DNA from: Corylus avellana
Taxonomy: Eukaryota > Streptophyta > Magnoliopsida > Fagales > Betulaceae
Length of the DNA: 64,000 nt
Reading direction: 5' to 3'
NCBI RefSeq assembly: GCF_901000735.1
Contig: NC_081545.1
Location: forward strand, 21,476,100-21,540,099
Position numbers and translations under genes: made by a program. Below the pieces are notes generated by a model, which saw only the letters and a list, made by a program, of their open reading frames with translations, did not search any database and was not told the origin of the DNA. Positions 1 through 11,418 of the stretch are shown here, in pieces (within the stretch, counting starts at the first letter, position 1; each line of letters opens with the position of its first letter).

Positions 1-440
1 TGAAAAAATTTCAAATCATCACAATCATTTCTCTTGAACCTCTTTTCCTTTTCCATACCCCAAACAGGGCCTAATTAAAATTTTTATCACATAAACCTAA
101 AATTACTCCTAAAATTAACCGCAAATTTCACAAACAGCACCTAAGAAATCCTTCTTTTGGTACCAGTAAACTCTTAAAAAAACTCAAAAGTACCTGCTAA
201 CATGTTGAAAGTAAAAACTCAAATTGCAATTATAATAATTCGATAATTTTCAGAAAACCGCAACGCAGATTTTTTATTTAAAAAATAATAATAATAATAA
301 CGAAGCAATCAGTATAGCAACAATTTTCTTTTCTTTTCTCCAAGGGCAGTAACAATAAAAAATAAAAAATAATAAATAAATAAATAAAATAAAACCGGCA
401 AATAAAATTTTTTATTTAAAGAAAAAAAAGAAAAGCGAAC
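1..440 (-). other. Putative first intron of the left-edge gene
   Basis: On the minus strand this stretch begins with GT at 440-439, directly after a candidate coding exon. It is T-rich and AT-rich throughout with no sustained reading frame, as expected for a plant intron. The acceptor would lie outside the window. This is inferred from composition and the donor only; no transcript evidence is available. Confidence 0.35.
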
Positions 441-483
441 CTCTGCGTAATTGGGGATTACTATTGGTGCGTCCAGACTCCAT
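441..483 (-). CDS. Candidate first coding exon of a gene running off the left edge
   Basis: Read on the minus strand, an ATG at 483-481 opens a short frame that begins MESGRTNSNPQLRR and reaches a good donor (AGAG|GTTCG) with the exon ending at 441. The protein is not recognised and no function is proposed. The start was chosen because it lies downstream of a well-formed TATA promoter and because the frame stays open to the donor. The upstream ATG at 754 opens a longer but low-complexity frame that stops at 461 and looks like leader sequence. This is the only place in the window where promoter, leader, start and splice donor line up as in a host gene. A mis-called frame or a non-coding first exon are the main alternatives. 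Confidence 0.35.
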
Positions 484-754
484 TTGGCAGCGACGATCGG
501 CGATCAACAATACGACAATTATTTAAATGATTAAAACTATTACTAAAATTAAAATTAAAATTACTAGTATTATTATTATTATCAATACAAATTAATAAAG
601 GATCTAGGCTTTTTTTCTCGAATTTAAACAGGGACGGGGGCAATTGAGGCGAGTAATGAAGACTAAAAATTAAGAGACACGTGGTGAAATGATTGGAATT
701 CGAAGAAGAATTCGAGTAATTCAATAAGAAACCCAGCTTCCCAGACCAGCTCAT
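461..754 (-). other. Upstream ORF (97 codons) overlapping the candidate start
   Basis: An ATG at 754 opens 97 codons, rich in Asn, Ser and Phe, which end at 461, inside the candidate first exon and in a different frame. A second small upstream frame of about two dozen codons starts near 886. The composition follows the AT-rich leader DNA and no domain is visible. If transcribed, it would be an overlapping uORF that could depress translation of the main frame. I treat it as leader rather than as a gene. Confidence 0.3.
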
Positions 755-1048
755 ACAGTTCTCTCTCTTTTAATGTTCCTCCAACGGGTTCGAGCAATTC
801 AATCGGATTTCAAAATCCTATTGGCCGATTTCGTGTAGAGGAGAGAAAAAAGGGAGAAGAATTGGGGCGCAACTTGCAGAGCATGTGAGGAAGAAAACGG
901 ATTCTAGGGATTTGGTTTTTCCGGAAACGAAAGGACGGAAATGTAATTCGGAAGGTTGAAGGAAAAAGGTGAATTCCCTAGAGAGAGAGATTGCTGAGAA
1001 CTGAGATTGGTGTGGTTGTATGCCTCTGCGTCCGAGCTTTTAGGTGGG

Positions 1049-1140
1049 TTTTATAGAGACCAAGGCCGCGGGGAATTCGCATACTGTACACGCCGGCGTA
1101 GGGGAAAAGGTTGTACTCGCTCCATTTGACTAGGCACGTG
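1049..1140 (-). promoter_or_regulatory. Minus-strand promoter with TATA box and G-box
   Basis: The minus strand reads TCTATAAAACC at 1058-1049, a close match to the plant TATA consensus. A perfect CACGTG G-box lies at 1135-1140, about 80 bp further upstream. A CT-rich leader (CTCTCTCTAGGG near 980-990, CTCTCT near 765-770) follows downstream, as in many plant 5' UTRs. Transcription would start around 1015-1025 and run leftward toward the candidate exon at 483. No competing coding structure is seen. Confidence 0.45.
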
Positions 1141-1624
1141 GTATGGTTGGTATGGTAATTCCATTGGGTTTACGTAAGTGGGTCAGTGGGTCTATTTGTC
1201 AGATTTTTCGGCATATTTGGGGCTATGTCTTTCCTTTTTTTTTTCTTTTTTTTTTCCAAGTAGTGCAACGTTTGCAAGTTTCTTCTGTTCTGGTCCTTTC
1301 ACGCATATATTCTTTTGTTCTCACCAATGGTGTGCAACAATATCAAAATATCTTTATACGTAAATAGACATAAAGTTCAAACAACATAAATCTATCTGTT
1401 AAAATTGAAAACTTACAAAACTTTTTAATACCAGACAAAAACACAAGAAATTGACTTGATATTTTTTCAAAACGATGATAAGACTCGCATTTAAGTGTAA
1501 ATAATTTCTTAGGGTCATGTCGGACAAAAGCCCAAATTTTACCAAACCTTTGTGGATGATATGTTTTGCACAGTGTTCAGGGTAAAGCTTGAAGACTTTG
1601 ATTATTAAAAAAATATAATGAAAA

Positions 1625-2006
1625 TGAGAAAATACATTTTACCCCTTCAACTATTCACTCATTTGAACTATCCATTCATTTGTACTTTTAACTTCAATGT
1701 TTAAAAAATGACACGTTACCTCCCAAAGTATTTGACATTGACATTTACCCACATGAAGTATACTTTACCTCTGTGAAGTATATTGAGTTGACACTTTACC
1801 CCTTGAAGTAATTAAGTTTTTGGGGGTAAAGTGTTAACTCAAGGGGGTAAAATATCAATTCAAAATACTTCAGGGGGTAAAATGTACTTTATGGGAGTCA
1901 AGTGTCAATGTCAGATACTTTGGGAGGATAAAGTGTCACTTTTTAAATATTTGGGTTAAAAGTACAAATGGGTGGATAATTCAGGGGAGTAAAATGTATT
2001 TTTCCC
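1625..2006. mobile_element. Foldback MITE with 9-bp target duplication
   Basis: The two halves are inverted copies of each other over nearly the whole length of about 380 bp. The left end reads GAGAAAATACATTTTACCCC and the right end is its near-perfect complement. The direct repeat taatgaaaa flanks it at 1616-1624 and 2007-2015. A 9-bp duplication suggests mobilisation by a Mutator-type transposase. No coding capacity. The arms contain repeated GGGGGTAAA(A/G)TGT motifs. Confidence 0.8.
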
Positions 2007-2237
2007 TAATGAAAAAGATGGATGCAGCTTAGGAGAAAAATGGAGTTGTTAAATGGAGGGCACTCATAGTGGGTGCGTGCCCCTCCTATGTTAGTTACAT
2101 TGACAAGCATTATGCCTATACGAAGCAAGCATTACTCCGGTCCTTCTTCCTTCTCGTCAATGGGGTTGAGGCTATTATAACCTTCCACTGGATAGGTTGA
2201 GATATAGGAGAATTGCAAAACACTTTGCGCAATTGTG

Positions 2238-3475
2238 TGTGTTAGGTAATGATAATGTCTCTCTCAGTGTATGTGTGTTCTAATGCTTTTAGACCTCGGG
2301 TTTGTGAATATTATTCTAGTTATTCGTTTAGTTTTAGGTTGGCTAATTCGATGTCCAAAAGTGTAATTTCTTCTCATTTGAAGCTTCGTTTGCAAGAGCA
2401 TTCGCTGGCATCCAAACAGTTGCATTATATACTGAAACCCGAGAGCTCTGTTCGCTGCATGTTCATTGGGCCGTCCGAATGTGATGAGTTACATAGTAAA
2501 TCCCGAGAGCTTCCTCCGCTGCATGTTCGCAAGTCCATCCGAACGAAAGTCAATTACATATGAACGTAAGTGGGGTTGTTGTCGCATTAGGGTTTTCCAT
2601 CTTTTGCTTGGATTTTTGTAAAACCTTAGGTCCATTCGAACGTGGTCGTCAGCTGTCCAAACACTGCCATAGGTTTTCCTTAATAAGGTTTTCTACTTCA
2701 GCAAGAAAACCTAATTCTCAATTGCCTATATATAGGACTCTATAGAGCACAATTTTTCTAAGCAACTGAGAGGGCAAATTCTATATTGTGCTAAGAGAGG
2801 ATTATCAATATTTAGAGCTTCAAATCTATTTTCTCTTAGAGTATTACTGTGTTTAAGAAGCATTTTGTTCATCAATGATAAAAAGCCAACCCTGCTGAGA
2901 AGGGATAATATCTTGGGTAGACTATATATGATAGTTATGACCTATAAAACATTAATTTTGTTGTATTAAAATACTTAGGCGATTGTCGCCGGTAGTACAC
3001 TACTCTCTTGTTAACCAAACAACACTTTTATGGTGTATAAATGGAGGAAATACCTCGTTTTAAAAGTTTATCAAAACTGCATGTTTATTTCTACTAATAA
3101 TAATGAGCTCATGTTATATCCAATTGTGAGGTTTACTTACTAAGTCGTTAGATTTATGCGGTTATTACTCTTATAGGAAGCTTTTTCCTAAAACCCAAGA
3201 GTACTGCAGTTACCACTACAGACTTTGTCTTAAGATCTTCATGCTATTATTAGGTTTGCCTTATATTATTGATAGTTGCTCCATGTCTTTAATTATTGAG
3301 GATTATACTTGTGCCGTAATGATCTATAGATTTCTCAAATTTATTTTACATTTCTATGCATTAACTTTAATAATGCTTAAAGGGGCAGTTCCCCATTTAG
3401 CCACCAGTTGGTTAAACTGTGGTAATTGTCAGTAACCCTACCAGGCTGGCCAAAGTCGGATTTGGGGGCGTTACA
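2238..3475 (+). mobile_element. Diverged LTR-A fragment inserted in copia gag
   Basis: From about 2880 to 3475 this stretch aligns by eye with the 3' half of the LTR-A copies at 3896-19583 and, inverted, 17376-17950. Shared landmarks include the TATGATAGTTATGAC block, the GTTTACTTACTAA block and the terminal GGGGGCGTTACA. The upstream part (2238-2880) holds a TATA box (cctatatatagg, 2725-2736) preceded by spaced TCCGAA/TTCGAACG motifs, as in the other LTR-A copies, but its left end is not clear. The right end abuts copia gag directly. No internal coding domain belongs to it, so it is a solo or truncated LTR. Confidence 0.6.
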
Positions 3476-3895
3476 TGATGTCATCCATGATCCACAAGCT
3501 CAAAGCTACTAGAAAACCACCTTACCAATGAGCAGTAGGTCCAAGCGATGATTTGTTCACTGCCTAGCTTCTGGGAGACTATGAGCTAGAATCTTACACA
3601 CAATAAGATCATTAAAATTTTGATAATGTGTTGCATTATTTGGAAGTTGAAGCTAAGTGCCTAGATGCTAGTAGGACTAATAGTTTCACGTACCTGGTTG
3701 AATCAATTTCACACAAGCAATTTAAGCCTAAGTGCAAGAACAATGACAAACAAGGAGCTGCTGGAGTAGCACCTAAGAAGGCAATGACTATCAAGCACAA
3801 GAAAAGTAAGTGCATTGGTTAAAAGGATAAGTCCGAGGTGGTTTGCTTTAACTGTAAAAAGGAAGGCCTCTTTGCTCGTGAGTTCACTGAGCCAG
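3476..3895 (+). pseudogene. Ty1/copia gag remnant with zinc knuckle
   Basis: The conceptual translation contains the C-terminal part of a copia Gag: a basic Lys-rich stretch, then VCFNCKKEGLFAREFTEP near 3839-3893. This is a CX2CX4HX4C knuckle in which the His and final Cys are replaced by Leu/Phe-type residues. Stop codons occur in frame (for example near 3820). Gag would package element RNA into cytoplasmic particles. The frame resumes at 19589 as EKV..., once LTR-A and one target duplication are removed. The element is truncated upstream by another LTR-A fragment. Confidence 0.75.
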
Positions 3896-4059
3896 TGTGA
3901 TGCCCCAAAACATTAGAAACCCAAAAAGAAAAATGTCACTACTTGAAAGCAACATTTTTACAATTTTCCAATGATCCATTAATTGCAAAGGTGCTTTAAA
4001 AACTCTTTACTTGAAAAACAACCCAAAAACCCAACTTCAGCTTCTGGCCAAACATTTGA

Positions 4060-4205
4060 AGGGGATCACTGAACGTTTGAGCTTAACCCCTAGTGTGAAC
4101 GTTTGACTAGGGACCACACCAAACGTTCGACCTGCAGCCCTAGAATTGTTGGGTTATAATACACCGAACGTTCGAGCACAGTACCAAACGTTCGATGACA
4201 GTCTA
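4060..4205 (+). repeat. AACGTTCGA motif array in LTR-A U3
   Basis: At least six copies of (G/A)AACGTT(C/T)GA occur at roughly 20-40 bp spacing, followed within about 50 bp by a weak TATA-like stretch near 4250. Further degenerate copies (GAATGTTCGAAC) recur at 4605-4680. The position suggests upstream promoter elements of the LTR, which is inference. Confidence 0.6.
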
Positions 4206-4924
4206 TAACCCATTATTCACCTTTTCAACTTTATGCACGCCCCTCCCTCTATTAAACCAAAAACCTCAATCTCAGAGTGAGAAAAAGATTTTAGAGAGAA
4301 AATAAGCAAAGTTTGAAGTAGAGTTGCCATCTCCAAGGTAAACTCCTTTGTGCTAAGTTTGTTTTCATGTTGATCTTATGCTTTTCATGCTTCTAACAAA
4401 GTTTTAGAGTGCCATGATGAGTTAGTGCTATTATTCTCTTTAAAAAGCAAAAATGTTTTCAAATGTTTTAAAAACACTTCTTGTTTGCTTAGGCTTGCAT
4501 GATATTATGGTTTGCTATGTTTGTATGAACTTATTAAGAGCCTATGATAAGATGTGTTACGTGATGATTTGAAGATATGAGCCTTGCAGGCATTCAGACT
4601 GAATGTTCAACCTCGAGTCCAAATGTTTGACCTCAAACTAGAAGGTCTGAACAGTATCCCGAATGTTCGAACAATATCCAAAATGGGTAAAATTAGGGTT
4701 TTGTGACCTTCTAACTAGTTGCTTCTCGGTTAGAACCTTATGTGTTTATAATAGGTTCTCTAGTATTACGCGTAATGATAAACTATGTATCATTGTAGCA
4801 TGGACTCGAAATATCTGAGGATATGAGCGGGTGTATGAGATAAGTAATATTTATGACTACTTTCTAAAAAAATGTGTTATATGTCAATTGATTGAGCACA
4901 CATATGATGTGAGCATATTTACTT

Positions 4925-5479
4925 TTCATATGATTTGGTAAGTGCCTTAAATAATTGATTAATAAAATACATTGTATGACATAGTACACTAGTACGTGCG
5001 GTATAATGGCCATGAGCTTATTATATGGACTTGATTTTATGGTCAAATGTGTGTATGTTTATATGGATCTTGGATCCAGTGGTTATTCGTGACCGACGCA
5101 ACCATGTTTGATTGGCAGGTCACTATACGACGTACATCATTAGTAGCGTAGGCCACCCGAGGTGAGACTTAGTCAGACTACTAGTGTTATAGACGGTAGC
5201 GTGCAGTAGCTGGGGCACCGGTATTGTATTACAGGTCTATCGGGACAACATCAACCTTGGTGAGAATAGGTAATATCTCAGTAGACCATGTATGATAGTT
5301 ATGACTTAAATACAACATTAGTTTTCTGCGTCAAAATTTGCAAGTAATTGTCACTGGGATTACACCTATATTCCTCAAAAACAAAACTATACTTTAATGG
5401 TGTAATAGAACATGCAATACCTAACATGTATGCAAAAATACACGTTCATTTCTACACTCATAATGAAAGCTCATTTCAA
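4925..5479 (+). repeat. First copy of a 555-bp tandem duplication within LTR-A
   Basis: This segment, from GGTAAGTGCCTTAAATAATTG to AAAGCTCATTTCAA, is repeated at 11419-11981 at high identity. Once the MULE is removed the two copies are directly adjacent. The inverted LTR-A at 17376-19335 has only one copy, so the duplication belongs to this LTR and predates the MULE. Confidence 0.75.
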
Positions 5480-5517
5480 GAGTAATGCTATTCAGAAGCA
5501 TTTCTTGCGGAACCTGT
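5480..5517 (+). repeat. MULE left terminal inverted repeat
   Basis: Starts GAGTAATGCTATTCAGAAGC and matches the complement of 11371-11408 with three mismatches in 38 bp. The 10-bp target duplication lies immediately outside. Confidence 0.9.
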
Positions 5518-6413
5518 CCTCAAAAGGGTTGGTTAACCTAGGTTGGGTTAACCAGCCTTTTTATTAAAAAATTAAAACTACACGTACGTTCACTTTAGGT
5601 TTCACTTTCACTATTACCCCTCAAAATCCCAAATCTCCTGCCCCTCTCTCTCTCTCAATTTCTCCCACCTCCACCCACCCACCACCACAATCGGCTGCCA
5701 CCACTGTCCACCACTGCCGACCACACCATTCAGTGGCTACGAAGCACCGCCAACCACCACGTTATACTTATGGAGCACCAACCCGAACCTAGTTTCTCCC
5801 TCTCTCCCAAACCACCGGCCACTGCAATCCAGTGCACGGCCACCACGAAGCAGCAGCGCCACCACCCTCCATGGCCTTTTCCCTTATAAGAAACTCTTCT
5901 AAAACTTAAAAGACTTTTAGTCTGTTTGGTATTGCTTTTTGTTCAAGTTTTGGTATCATGTTCAGAACTAGTTTTCTCAGCAACCAAACATAGAATAAGG
6001 ATAATGGGACCTTTTAAAAAAAAAAAGGAAAATTGTACCTGACCTAAACATGAAGCTTGTGATTCACTAACTTTGAAACACCCCCATAGAAATAAATCAT
6101 AGCAAAGTAAAAGAATAAAAAAAAAAAAAAAAAGGAAGGAAAAATTGAAGCAAATTATTGGGCACCGAATAGGACATATAATAGAAAATTTTGGGAAACC
6201 CTAGAAATTGCTTGGCGAGGGAATGGGAAAATTGGTGGGGTTAGAATGAGGAAGCTATGGAGGTCTTGGAGGTGGAAATGAGCTCCATTTTTTGTGGAGT
6301 TGGGTTGAAGATTCAGTGCTAATTTTGGAGAGTTTTGGACCATTGAGTTCATGTTTTTCATGCTTTGAGTTCATGTTTCTAATTTGAATTTTTTTTCTTG
6401 TAATAACTCCTAG
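5518..6413. other. MULE left noncoding region
   Basis: No gene is seen. It contains a CT/CCACC-rich block (5630-5890), poly-A tracts near 6015 and 6120, and the presumed promoter and leader of the transposase. A minus-strand frame at 6155-6361 shows no recognisable protein. Confidence 0.5.
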
Positions 6414-8880
6414 ATGGACTTAAAAAAATGCGAAGATGACAACTTACATACACATATTCATGTTGGTGATGATCTACCCTTTGAAATTGTCCTTGAAAAT
6501 GGTGTGTTAGGCTCTTCTTCTCTCATTCGTACATTTTATCCATAATTTGTTGAATGATGTTTTGTTGAATTTTATTATATACGCATCTTGGTTTGTTTGT
6601 TTATTTATTTATTTATTTATTTTTGTGTTGTAGATGGAAATGAAACTATAAGTGATGAGGACGACAATAATGGCAAGGGCAAGTCTAAGTGGAAGCTCAT
6701 AAGTGAAGATGAAAATTTTGAGCAACCTTAGCGAGTTATGACGTTTAGCTCCATGGATGAACTTTTCTCATATTATAGGCGGTTTGGCCGGAAAAGAGGT
6801 TTTGGGGTGGTAATCAAAAAAATTACTAAAGACAAAATCACTAGAGAAGAGATACGTGTCACCCTTGCATGTAAGCGTCAAGGCAAGCCACAACCCATGA
6901 CAAATAAGCCATATCCCACAATAAAAACGGAATGTAAGGCGAAGTTGAATGCAAAGTCGGTTGAAACAAAGTGGTATGTGACTAGTGTAATTATTGACCA
7001 CAATCATGATTTAAGTCCAAACAAAGGAAGATATTTTAAATGCAAAATGAATTTGAATTCTAACGTAAGAAGAAAGATTATAGTAAATGATATATCTGGG
7101 ATTGGACTAAGTCAGAGTTTTAACTCTCTTGCTGTTGAAATTGGGGATGGGGGGTATGAGAATCTTCCTTTTATAGAAAAAGATTGTAGAAACTTTATTA
7201 ACAAGGAAATACACATTCGGCTTGGCCAAGGAGGTGCTAAAGCACTTTTAGACTATTTGAATAAGATGCAAGCAACCGATAGTGGTTTCTACTTTGCAGT
7301 TGATTTTGATGATGATTCAAGGTTGAAAAATGTTTTTTGGGTTGATGCAAGAAGTAGGACATCGTATGAAAGTTTTGGGAATGTCGTGACATTTGACACG
7401 ACATACTTGACTAACAAATACAGTATGCCATTTGCTCCGTTCGTGGGAGTGAACTACCATGGTCAGTCAACGCTTTTTGGGGCAGCATTAATATCTAGTG
7501 AGAATACATAAAATTTTGTATGGTTGTTTCAAAATTGGCTGAATTGCATCAACGGCTGAGCGCCGATTGCAATTATAACAGATTAAGATCGGGCTATGAA
7601 AATCGCAATTGCAAGAGTTTTCCCAGGAACCTGACACAGATATTGTTTATGGTACATTTTGAAAAAAATTTCAAACAAGTTGAAATCATATAAAAATTAT
7701 TCTACCATTAAGAGTGTCATACATAAATGTGTTTATGAGTCTCAAACATGTGGTGACTTTGAGGTAGGATGGCAAAGTCTACTAGATAGTTTTGAGCTTA
7801 AGGACCATGATTGGTTGCGCTGGTTATATAATGAGCGGACTTTTTAGGTACCGACATATCTAAAAGGTGTGTTTTGGGCATGTATGAGAACTACACAGTG
7901 GAGTGAAAGTATGAATGCCTTTTTCGATGGCTATGTGCATCCATCTACCACTTTGAAGCAATTGTTGACCAATATGATGTTGCTTTGCAGAAGAAGGTTG
8001 AGAATGAGAGTCTTGCAGATTTCAAGTCTTTTAATACTAAGCTTCGATGTGTAACCTTCTATCCTTTTGAAGAAAAATTTGAAGAAGTTTACACAATTAC
8101 CAAATTCAAAGAAGTTTAGCATGAGATAATAGGCAAAATTTATTGTATTGTCTCCCTTTTGACTAAAAAGGGTGCAATTTGCACCTACCAAGTGACTGAA
8201 CAGATAAAAGTTTAAAATGAAGTAGTTGAAGATGCATACGTGAAAGTAGTAACCTATGCTGTCTACTTCAATGAAGATGGAGATGAATTTGAAGTAAAAT
8301 GCACATGTGACTCCTTTGACTCAAGAGGCATCTTTTGCAGACATAACTTTGCTCTATTGTGTGCACATAACGTTACATCTTTGCCTCCCAAATATTATCT
8401 TGACCATTGGAGGAAGGATGTGAAGTGAAGATATACTTTAATTAAATGTAGTTTTGATGCGTTGAGTGACAACCCTGAAGTACAAAGATATGACAGCTTG
8501 TGCAAAGGTATGCATACATTAGCAGAGATCGCTGCAAGAAACATGGATCACTACACAAAAGTTCGGACGCATATTGATATGTTGAAGGAATTACATGCTT
8601 CAAGTTGTGAACCCAGTCCACCTTCTCTTACACTTCCAGACGTATCTTTAACATGTAATGAGTCCATTGATGATGTTGAGTTGGCGGTAGATGGTGATGA
8701 GGTTCATAGTCCTATTGTAGCTAAAAAAAAGAGGAAAGTTAACGCATAAAAGGAAGATGTCTACGGTGGAAAAAGCGACAGTGAAAAAATCACAAGGAAA
8801 AAGCAATGAGCCATGTAACACTAATCCCATTCCGAGGAAACGAAAAAATAAGGTTACTTACTTTCCTTCCCCTAGTGCTT
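6414..8880 (+). pseudogene. FAR1/FRS-related MULE transposase, degenerate
   Basis: Exon 1 (6414-6501) is acidic and joins across a 132-bp intron (6502-6633) to the main body. The body has a FAR1-type DNA-binding domain (MTFSSMDELFSYYRRFGRKR at 6738 onward, with Cys/His residues to about 7010). A MULE transposase core follows, with the first catalytic Asp in TFDTTY (about 7390-7410) and a second Asp in the IITD region near 7578. A SWIM zinc finger (CTC...FCRH, about 8300-8344) comes next and a basic tail lies toward 8880. The enzyme would cut and paste the element in the nucleus. It is broken by a TAG at 6729-6731, a TAA near 7509, stops around 7556, 7587 and 7845, and frame changes around 7970-8240. 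FHY3/FAR1 transcription factors derive from this family, but the terminal repeats here show a transposon rather than a host regulator. Confidence 0.85.
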
Positions 8881-9688
8881 AATTAATATTATTAGAACAT
8901 TTTGTGCATTTCTTAACATTTTTCCTTTTTTTTTTTTTTTTTTGCACCACGTAAAACATTTACTTAAAGACTTCCCATGGAGATGATGTTTTGTATTTAT
9001 TCGAAGCTCCTTGTGATGTTTTTGAAACTCAAGAGAGTGCAAGTACTCAGGTATTAAAAATGAAAATAAATAATTATTTCTTAAGATTTGGTTTATATTG
9101 TGATCTGAAATCTTGATCATAATTTTGTAGGATATGTGCCCACCTGAGCTATTGGAACGGTAATTGGAATGGAAGGAATGCAAGTTACAATGCTTTTTTT
9201 TGGGCTATTGTGCCGGTTTTTTTTTTTTTTTGTTTTTTGGCACTTTTTTGGTGTTGTATAGACTTGTTAGCCTTTTTTGTGGTGTAATGATTCTGGGTGT
9301 TGATAGTGAGAAGGTTATTAGTGGTTCTAATGACTTCAATTACTATTGATGTAGTCGTACTTTTTTCTAAATATTATCAGTTTAGTATTCAGATTAATGT
9401 TGACGGCCTATTGGTTGTTTGCAATATCTTTTTACTGCATACTATAGCTTTTTCCTTCTTGATTTTTTAGGTGATCAACATGAAAAATAAAAGCGTAAAC
9501 CTAGAGGGTTTTGCTAGTCATAGTTAGTGTTTTGCTTATTGTAACTCTTTGAGGATGGTAGAACCAAAAAACAAATTATGTAACTTTCTTGAAGTTGATT
9601 TTTTGTTTTAATATTTTTTGTGTTAATATGTATTGTGTATTGGAAATTATGTAATGGGAGAGTTAATTTGTTATGTAATGGGAGTTAT

Positions 9689-10014
9689 CAGGATTACCAA
9701 GAAATGCCAAACCCTTCAGCAATACAAAATCATTTCCCACCAATATCCAGTTAAACCAATCAATTAAATCAACAAGGTACAAAATTATATAACAATATGA
9801 AGCCTTCAACATTACAATAAATATGAAGCTGTTATTATTATCAAGTTGGAATTCACAAATCCTTCAGCAATACAAAAAAATCATCTCCCAAAGCTATCAG
9901 GATTACCAATAAATGCCAAACCCTTCAGCAATACAAAAAATCCTTTCACCCAAATATCCAATTAAACCAATCAATTAAATCAACAAGGTACAAAATTATA
10001 TAAAAATATGAAGC
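9689..10014. repeat. Direct repeat pair in the MULE 3' region
   Basis: About 117 bp starting AGGATTACCAAGAAATGCC (9689-9805) recur at 9898-10014 with few changes, including CAATCAATTAAATCAACAAG. They are separated by about 90 bp that itself partly repeats the motif CCTTCAGCAATAC. Noncoding. Confidence 0.75.
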
Positions 10015-11370
10015 CGTCAATATCCTTGACAAGCCTTTTGCTATGATGGCATCCTTGATGAGCATAAGAAAATCTATTATATCGTCATAAAGCTAGCAAT
10101 GATCAGGAATTGTGCCTTCATCAACTGATAGAACAATAGTCATCTTTGGAAGTTGATCAACAATGCCTGCAAGGGCAAAAGCTTATAGTTTTCAGCACAA
10201 TAGAAATATTATATCAACAGTGTTTATCATTCTTTTGATTGAGAAGATCAAAGTTACTACGTGTGGCTGACCATAAGAACTTGGAGCTAGGTAAGTTAAA
10301 ATAAATCACTCACATAATTTGAAATTTATTTTTCATTGTCTTCCTCCTAACATATATAGTTTCAATCTTAATTTGTGAACAAAAAAATCAAAACATATAT
10401 AGCTGTTTTGATTTTCTGTTCTTAAAATAAAACCGAAACCGAAACCAAAAAATCAAAACAGTTATAGTAGCAATCGCAACAAACTCATTAGAAATTTTCA
10501 AGTTAGGAAGGGGAGGTAAAAAGCCTAAATCACAACAGAAATCAATTTTTATTGTTCCACAAAAACACAAATTCCATTGAGAAGAGAAGCAGATTGATCT
10601 TGTGCAAATAAAACGAAAACTAAAACCAAAGAATAACCAAAGAAAGCTTCTCCCAAATCCATTAAGCTTAAATAGAGAAATTCCTAAAAAATTTCAACGC
10701 ATCGACCAAGGAAATTAGGACTCAACAAAAATCAATCTTCATCCGAAAATCATTCATCCAAATTCCATAAAAATAGTAAAGAAATCAAAAAATTAGAACC
10801 AAACCCATAATCGGTTACCCAATGAAAAACAAAATATACCCAAAAATTCTTACTCATTTTCAAAATCAAACAAAAAACCACTAATTCTTACTATAATCAA
10901 TCCTAACAAGAAAACACATCATCAACAAGATAAACAGCATAATCAGCAAGATAACTAGATTCTATTCCCCAAAACAAGAGGAAAACCAAATAATAAGAGA
11001 GAAAAATTACCGGTGTTGGCGTTCGGTCGGATTTTCGAGCTAGTGACTTGTCGATTTTTGGATGGTGGGCTTCGCCGGTCATTGTGGCTGGTAGAGGTCG
11101 GCCGGATTTCGAGCTGGTGATGTGACCGGTTTTGGATGGTTGGCTTAACCGATGGTGGCATGGGTGGCGTTCAGTGGCGGCGGCTGTAGATAAGGGGAGG
11201 GAGGAAGCAACGTGGGAGAGGAGAGGGAAACGTTTTGGGGATTTATGGGAAAAAATGAAAAATTTGAAATCGTAACCTATTTTTAGTCCTTCACTCGTGA
11301 TTTTTTTTTCTATTTTTAATAAAGCTGATGACCATGGTTCAGTTAACCACGCTAGCTCAGCACCTTGCTA
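10015..11370. other. MULE right noncoding region, possibly captured leader sequence
   Basis: No intact gene is seen. On the minus strand, 11160 down to about 10955 gives a Pro/Ser-rich frame ending at a GT-like donor (CACCG|GTAAT near 11010). It is preceded by a CCTCTCC-rich leader, so it resembles a first exon or a captured gene fragment. Two imperfect direct repeats of about 55 bp (around 11030-11090 and 11098-11150, sharing CGGATTT...GAGCT..TGA and TTTTGGATGG) lie inside it. Confidence 0.4.
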
Positions 11371-11408
11371 ACAGGTTCTGTAAGGAATGCTTCTGAATAG
11401 CATTACTC
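11371..11408 (-). repeat. MULE right terminal inverted repeat
   Basis: Complement of the left terminal repeat. It ends GCTTCTGAATAGCATTACTC and is followed immediately by the 10-bp duplication ctcatttcaa. Confidence 0.9.
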
Positions 11409-11418
11409 CTCATTTCAA

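Larger units (their letters stand above)
5480..11408 (+). mobile_element. Mutator-like element (MULE) with FAR1-type transposase
   Basis: A 5.9-kb element bounded by terminal inverted repeats beginning GAGTAATGCTATTCAGAAGC (5480 onward, and its complement ending at 11408). The first 23 bp match perfectly and about 35 of 38 overall. The direct repeat ctcatttcaa flanks it at 5470-5479 and 11409-11418, a 10-bp duplication typical of MULEs. The left subterminal region (5630-5890) and the right one (11000-11250, complement) are both rich in CCACC and look distantly inverted. A degenerate transposase lies at 6414-8880. It is inserted in LTR-A. Confidence 0.9.

Noticed and set aside
461..754. 97-codon minus-strand ORF as a real protein
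   Set aside because: Asn/Ser/Phe-rich translation of an AT-rich leader. It overlaps a better start with a splice donor, so it is recorded only as an upstream ORF.
2249..2745. Two consecutive plus-strand ORFs as a small gene
   Set aside because: They lie in LTR-A-type sequence upstream of and across a TATA box and show no domain.
6738..8750. Host FAR1/FRS transcription factor gene
   Set aside because: The frame is broken repeatedly and lies between MULE terminal repeats with a matching 10-bp target duplication.
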